From Immundisolibacter sp. (GTDB lineage Bacteria; Pseudomonadota; Gammaproteobacteria; Immundisolibacterales; Immundisolibacteraceae), in the NCBI RefSeq assembly GCF_014359565.1, contig NZ_JACIZD010000013.1, positions 1 to 63,666 on the forward strand: DNA of 63,666 bases. Direction: 5' to 3'. A model generated the notes under the pieces. It did no database searches. It saw nothing but the letters and a program-made list of their open reading frames with translations, and was not told the DNA's origin. Positions 60,708 to 63,666 of this stretch are shown piece by piece (the first letter of the stretch is position 1; every line of letters begins with the position of its first letter). A program made the translations under genes and the position numbers.

Positions 60708-61400
60708 ATGTCCGCCCCCGCAGCGCGGCGCAATTACCGCTATTTCGACCTGGTGATGGCGGCCTTCGTGACAGTGCTGCTGTGCGCCAATCTGATCGGC
60801 GTGAGCAAGGTCACCACAGTCGGCGGGCTCACGTTCAGCGCCGGCAACCTGTTCTTTCCGCTCAGTTATCTGTTCGGCGACGTGCTGACCGAGGTCTACG
60901 GCTACGCCCGCTCGCGGCGCGTGGTGTGGGCCGGCTTCGGCGCGCTGGCCTTCGCCGCCGTGATGAGCGCGGTGGTGGTGCACCTGCCGCCTGCCGAGGG
61001 CTGGACCGGTCAGGCGGTGATCGAGGCGGCCTTTGGTGCCACATGGCGCATCGCGCTGGCATCGCTGCTTGGCTACTGGTGCGGCGAGATCCTGAATTCC
61101 TTCACCCTGGCGCGCATGAAGGTGCTGACCCGCGGGCGGTACCTGTGGACGCGCACCATCGGCTCGACCATGGTCGGCGAGGCCGCCGACACGCTGGTGT
61201 TCTACCCGCTGGCCTTCTACGGCGTGTGGGACACGCACATCCTGCTCAACGTGATGGCTGCCAATTACTGCATCAAGGTCAGCTGGGAAATCCTCGCCAC
61301 GCCGTTGACTTACCGGGTGGTGAACGCCCTCAAGCGCGCCGAGCAGGAGGATTATTTCGACGACAAGACCGACTTCAACCCGTTCACGTTGAAGGTGTGA
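60708..61400 (+). CDS. yhhQ: Queuosine precursor transporter YhhQ
   Basis: A 230-residue, six-helix membrane protein. NLIGVSKVTTVGGLTFSAGN, FPLSYLFGDVLTEVYGYARS and the C-terminal region (KVSWEILATPLTYRVVNALK) are signatures of the YhhQ family, which imports preQ0/preQ1. The ATG at 60708 matches the family start. The upstream hairpin (GGCGGTT-TTTG-AACCGTC) is not a preQ1 riboswitch. Confidence 0.93.
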   Translation: MSAPAARRNYRYFDLVMAAFVTVLLCANLIGVSKVTTVGGLTFSAGNLFFPLSYLFGDVLTEVYGYARSRRVVWAGFGALAFAAVMSAVVVHLPPAEGWTGQAVIEAAFGATWRIALASLLGYWCGEILNSFTLARMKVLTRGRYLWTRTIGSTMVGEAADTLVFYPLAFYGVWDTHILLNVMAANYCIKVSWEILATPLTYRVVNALKRAEQEDYFDDKTDFNPFTLKV

Positions 61401-61506
61401 ACCGCGCCCCCGGCGTCGGGCCTGCGGCGCCCAAGGAAAGCGGCGCGGCTTCTACCTGTGCGCAGCGCGCGGGCCGGAGATCGCCCGGCGCAGCCGGGCT
61501 CCTACA

Positions 61507-61611
61507 ATTTTTTCGATGGTCAGCCGCTTTGGCCTCTGCCGGCGGCATGTTGCCGATGGGCGCCGGCAACCGTCGGTGATTGAACCGGTCCACCCATTCC
61601 AGCGTTGACCA
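61507..61611 (-). pseudogene. IS3-family transposase remnant (3' end of orfB)
   Basis: The minus strand encodes STLEWVDRFNHRRLPAPIGN followed by MPPAEAKAADH. This is the C-terminal end of an IS3-type (IS2/IS51-like) integrase, normally TLEWVDWFNHRRLLEPIGN-like. The rest of the element is gone, so it is a decayed insertion between yhhQ and the capD-like gene. Nothing else is evident in 61401-61639. Confidence 0.8.
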
Positions 61612-61639
61612 AGGGGCACCGGGGGCGCCGAGCGTCACC

Positions 61640-63475
61640 TCAATGCCGCGCTGGCTCGTACTCCGGCACCCAGCGCTGCAGCGCCGCCCGCACCTGTTCG
61701 TCCGCCACCGGCCCCGGCTGCGCCAGCCACTGCGCCAGCTCGTCCAGAAAACCCGCCGCCACCGGCCGCGAGCGGGCAATGCGCAGCTTGGGGTGCGGCG
61801 TCTCGCGCGTCTGCTCGGCGTCCGCCAGCAACTCCTCGTAGAGCTTCTCGCCCGGCCGCAGGCCGGAGAACTCGATGCGGATCTGGTCCTCGGTGTAGCC
61901 GGACAGGCGGATCATGTTGCGCGCCAGGTCGACGATCTTCACCGGCTCGCCCATGTCGAGCACGAAGATTTCGCCGCCCTGGCCCATAGCCGCCGCCTGC
62001 AGCACCAGCTGCGCCGCCTCGGGGATGGACATGAAGTAGCGGTTGATGTCGGGGTGGGTCACCGTCACCGGCCCGCCACGGGCAATCTGTTCGGCGAACT
62101 TCGGGATCACGCTGCCGGTGCTGCCCAGTACATTGCCGAAGCGCACCATCTCGATGCGCGTGCCGCCCTGGCCGGCGCTGTGCAGGGCCTCGCAGACCAT
62201 CTCGGCCAGGCGCTTGGTGGCGCCCATCACGCTCGTGGGGTTCACCGCCTTGTCGGTGGAGATCAGCACGAAGCGTTCTGCGCCGTGGCGCTGCGCGTGC
62301 GCCGCCACCAGCAGCGTGCCGAGCACGTTGTTGCGCACCGCCTGCCAGGCGTTGCCCACCTCCATCAGCGGCACGTGCTTGTAGGCGGCGGCGTGGAACA
62401 CGAGCTGCGGCTTCCAGGTGGCGAAGATCTCCTCCAGCCGCGCCGCGTCCTTGACGTCGCCGGCCAGCGGCACGATCGGCGTGTCCGGGCAGTGCACGCC
62501 AAACCACTGCTCGATGGTGTACAGCGCCAGCTCGCTGGCCTCCACCAGCACCAGCCGCGCCGGCGCGAAGCGGGCCAGCTGCCGACACAGCTCGCTGCCG
62601 ATCGAGCCGCCGGCGCCGGTGATCAACACGGTCTTGCCGCCGATCATTTCATGCAAATGCTCGGAGTCGATCTGCACCGGCTCGCGGCCGAGCAGATCCT
62701 CGATCTCCACCGGCCGCATGGCGCTGATGGCCACCTTGCCGCTCATCAAATCCTCGATGCCGGGCACGGTGAACACGCGCGCACCCGCTGCCACCGCAAC
62801 GTCGGCCGCGCGCTTTAGCGTGGCCGCCGCGGCCGACGGCATGGCCAGGATCACGTGCTGCGCCTTGACGTCCTGCAGCACCTGCGGCAGCGACTCGACG
62901 GGACCGGCAATCGGCACGCCGTACAGCTCCAGGCCCCACTTGGCCGGATCGTCATCGACCAGCGCCACCACCCGCCAATCCGGACTGCGCTCGAGCTCGC
63001 GCACCAGCATCGCGCCGCCGGTGCCAGCACCGACCACCACCACCGGCTTGCCTTCCGCCCGCAGACTGCCGAACAGGCGGTGCTCCTTCCACATCCGCCA
63101 AGCGGCGCGCCCGCCGCCCATCACCAGCAGCAGCAGCAGCGGATAAAGCACGATCATCGAGCGCGGAATCACCGGCCCCGGCAGGCGATCGACCGCCATC
63201 AGCACCACCAGCGCCGCGGCGGAGACACCCACCGCGCGCAGCACGCGCTTCAGGTCCGGCAGGCTGGCAAACACCCACATGCCGCGGTAGAGGCCAGCCC
63301 AGCGGCAGGCGATGGCATGCACCACCAGCAGCGCGCCCAGGCCCAGCCACAGCTTCTGGGAGTAATGGCCGGGTAGCTCGAAGTTGAAGCGAATCCACAT
63401 GCCACCGAGCCACGCGACCACTACCGCAAGCAGGTCGAAGAGAAAGACGAGGACCGAGCGAACTGCGTTATTCAT
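61640..63475 (-). CDS. Membrane-bound nucleoside-diphosphate-sugar epimerase/dehydratase (CapD/WbpM-like)
   Basis: A 611-residue protein. Four or so N-terminal membrane helices and a Rossmann-like domain (VVVVGAGTGGAMLVRELER) precede a large SDR domain. The NAD motif is TGAGGSIGSELCRQL. AAAYKHVPLME and STDKAVNPTSVMGATKRLAE (the Ser-Met-Lys site of WbpM-type C4,C6-dehydratases) follow. It prepares UDP-sugars for O-antigen or capsule. The start is set at MNNAVRSVL. It suggests a surface-polysaccharide locus beginning beyond the window edge. Confidence 0.92.
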   Translation of the reverse strand: MNNAVRSVLVFLFDLLAVVVAWLGGMWIRFNFELPGHYSQKLWLGLGALLVVHAIACRWAGLYRGMWVFASLPDLKRVLRAVGVSAAALVVLMAVDRLPGPVIPRSMIVLYPLLLLLVMGGGRAAWRMWKEHRLFGSLRAEGKPVVVVGAGTGGAMLVRELERSPDWRVVALVDDDPAKWGLELYGVPIAGPVESLPQVLQDVKAQHVILAMPSAAAATLKRAADVAVAAGARVFTVPGIEDLMSGKVAISAMRPVEIEDLLGREPVQIDSEHLHEMIGGKTVLITGAGGSIGSELCRQLARFAPARLVLVEASELALYTIEQWFGVHCPDTPIVPLAGDVKDAARLEEIFATWKPQLVFHAAAYKHVPLMEVGNAWQAVRNNVLGTLLVAAHAQRHGAERFVLISTDKAVNPTSVMGATKRLAEMVCEALHSAGQGGTRIEMVRFGNVLGSTGSVIPKFAEQIARGGPVTVTHPDINRYFMSIPEAAQLVLQAAAMGQGGEIFVLDMGEPVKIVDLARNMIRLSGYTEDQIRIEFSGLRPGEKLYEELLADAEQTRETPHPKLRIARSRPVAAGFLDELAQWLAQPGPVADEQVRAALQRWVPEYEPARH

Positions 63476-63592
63476 AGATAAGCATACATCCAGCGGCCAC
63501 CAGGATGGGCGGCCTAACAAGGGGGGCTTGGGCTCAGGAAAGCTTAGACTCAAGTTCCAAGTGCAACACCCTGCTGCAGGTAAGGTATTGCG

Positions 63593-63666
63593 ATGGGAAC
63601 GACGTACAGCCATTTGAGCAGCGAAGAGCGCGCAGTGATCATGATCGAACGGCGGCGAGGCCGCAG
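63593..63666 (+). CDS. IS30-family transposase, N-terminal fragment cut by the window edge
   Basis: The ATG at 63593 encodes MGTTYSHLSSEERAVIMIER followed by RRGR, the typical helix-turn-helix start of IS30 transposases. About 50 bp upstream, GACTCAAGTTCCAAGTGCAA may be the left inverted repeat. The rest lies outside the window, so whether the element is intact cannot be told. Confidence 0.8.
   Translation, partial: MGTTYSHLSSEERAVIMIERRRGR

Overview
The window is high-GC DNA (estimated by eye at about two thirds G+C) from a chromosome that looks gammaproteobacterial. The evidence is a LexA with an E. coli-like helix-turn-helix, a UbiK accessory factor, an NtrC/sigma-54 controlled glnK-amtB pair, an Opg (periplasmic glucan) operon, EgtB/EgtD, and a RegB/RegA redox pair. 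Three sets of Rieske oxygenase genes point to an aromatic or heteroaromatic degrader. A PAH-degrading lineage such as Immundisolibacter would fit, but that is only a guess.

Layout. Positions 98-10412 are mostly minus-strand housekeeping genes: an orphan small protein, uvrD, an M48 lipoprotein protease, a secreted SNase-type nuclease, rpmE, mdh, rho, trxA, comM/yifB and ubiK. At 10413-12715 an NtrC site and a sigma-54 promoter drive glnK-amtB, followed by a terminator and a tRNA-Thr(UGU). An M16C presequence-type protease follows (12876-15791). Positions 15855-24956 (minus) hold a tightly packed N-type ATP synthase operon (atpD-C-Q-B-E-F-A-G, no atpR). It sits 4 nt behind a copper P-type ATPase and downstream of a Met-rich EF-hand protein. 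The atpE-atpF gap contains four stacked perfect or near-perfect hairpins.

Positions 25313-31203 hold a remnant of a RegA-like regulator, an alpha-glucan phosphorylase, RegA/RegB, and an FTR1 iron permease fused to a cytochrome c domain. Positions 31361-36766 form a divergent oxygenase cluster. On the minus strand are an M29/NicX-like metalloenzyme and a TenA/PqqC-fold protein with a diiron-like residue set. On the plus strand are Rieske alpha and beta subunits, a carboxymuconolactone-decarboxylase-family protein and a 3-hydroxyisobutyrate-dehydrogenase-family protein. Glucokinase, a BCAM0308-like zinc protein, a small secreted protein, a BrkB-family membrane protein and a group II truncated globin follow.

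Positions 41014-48054 (minus) are an osmoregulated periplasmic glucan operon with three tandem OpgG/OpgD paralogues. Its OpgH lacks the N-terminal cytosolic domain, which appears to be encoded separately by the preceding 135-codon ORF. A PLP-dependent transsulfuration enzyme is divergent from it. Positions 49558-54654 (minus) hold a second oxygenase set: two Rieske alpha subunits that share a 432-bp near-identical block, one beta subunit and a ThDP-dependent enzyme. Then come egtB-egtD, lexA with a likely operator, a monohaem cytochrome, an OlsF-like acyltransferase, a queuosine-precursor transporter, an IS3-type transposase remnant and a CapD/WbpM-type membrane dehydratase. The window ends inside an IS30-family transposase.

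The parts most worth a second look are the divergent Rieske/NicX-like/diiron-like cluster, the copA-coupled N-ATPase operon with its hairpin array, and the split OpgH with three glucan-hydrolase-family paralogues.
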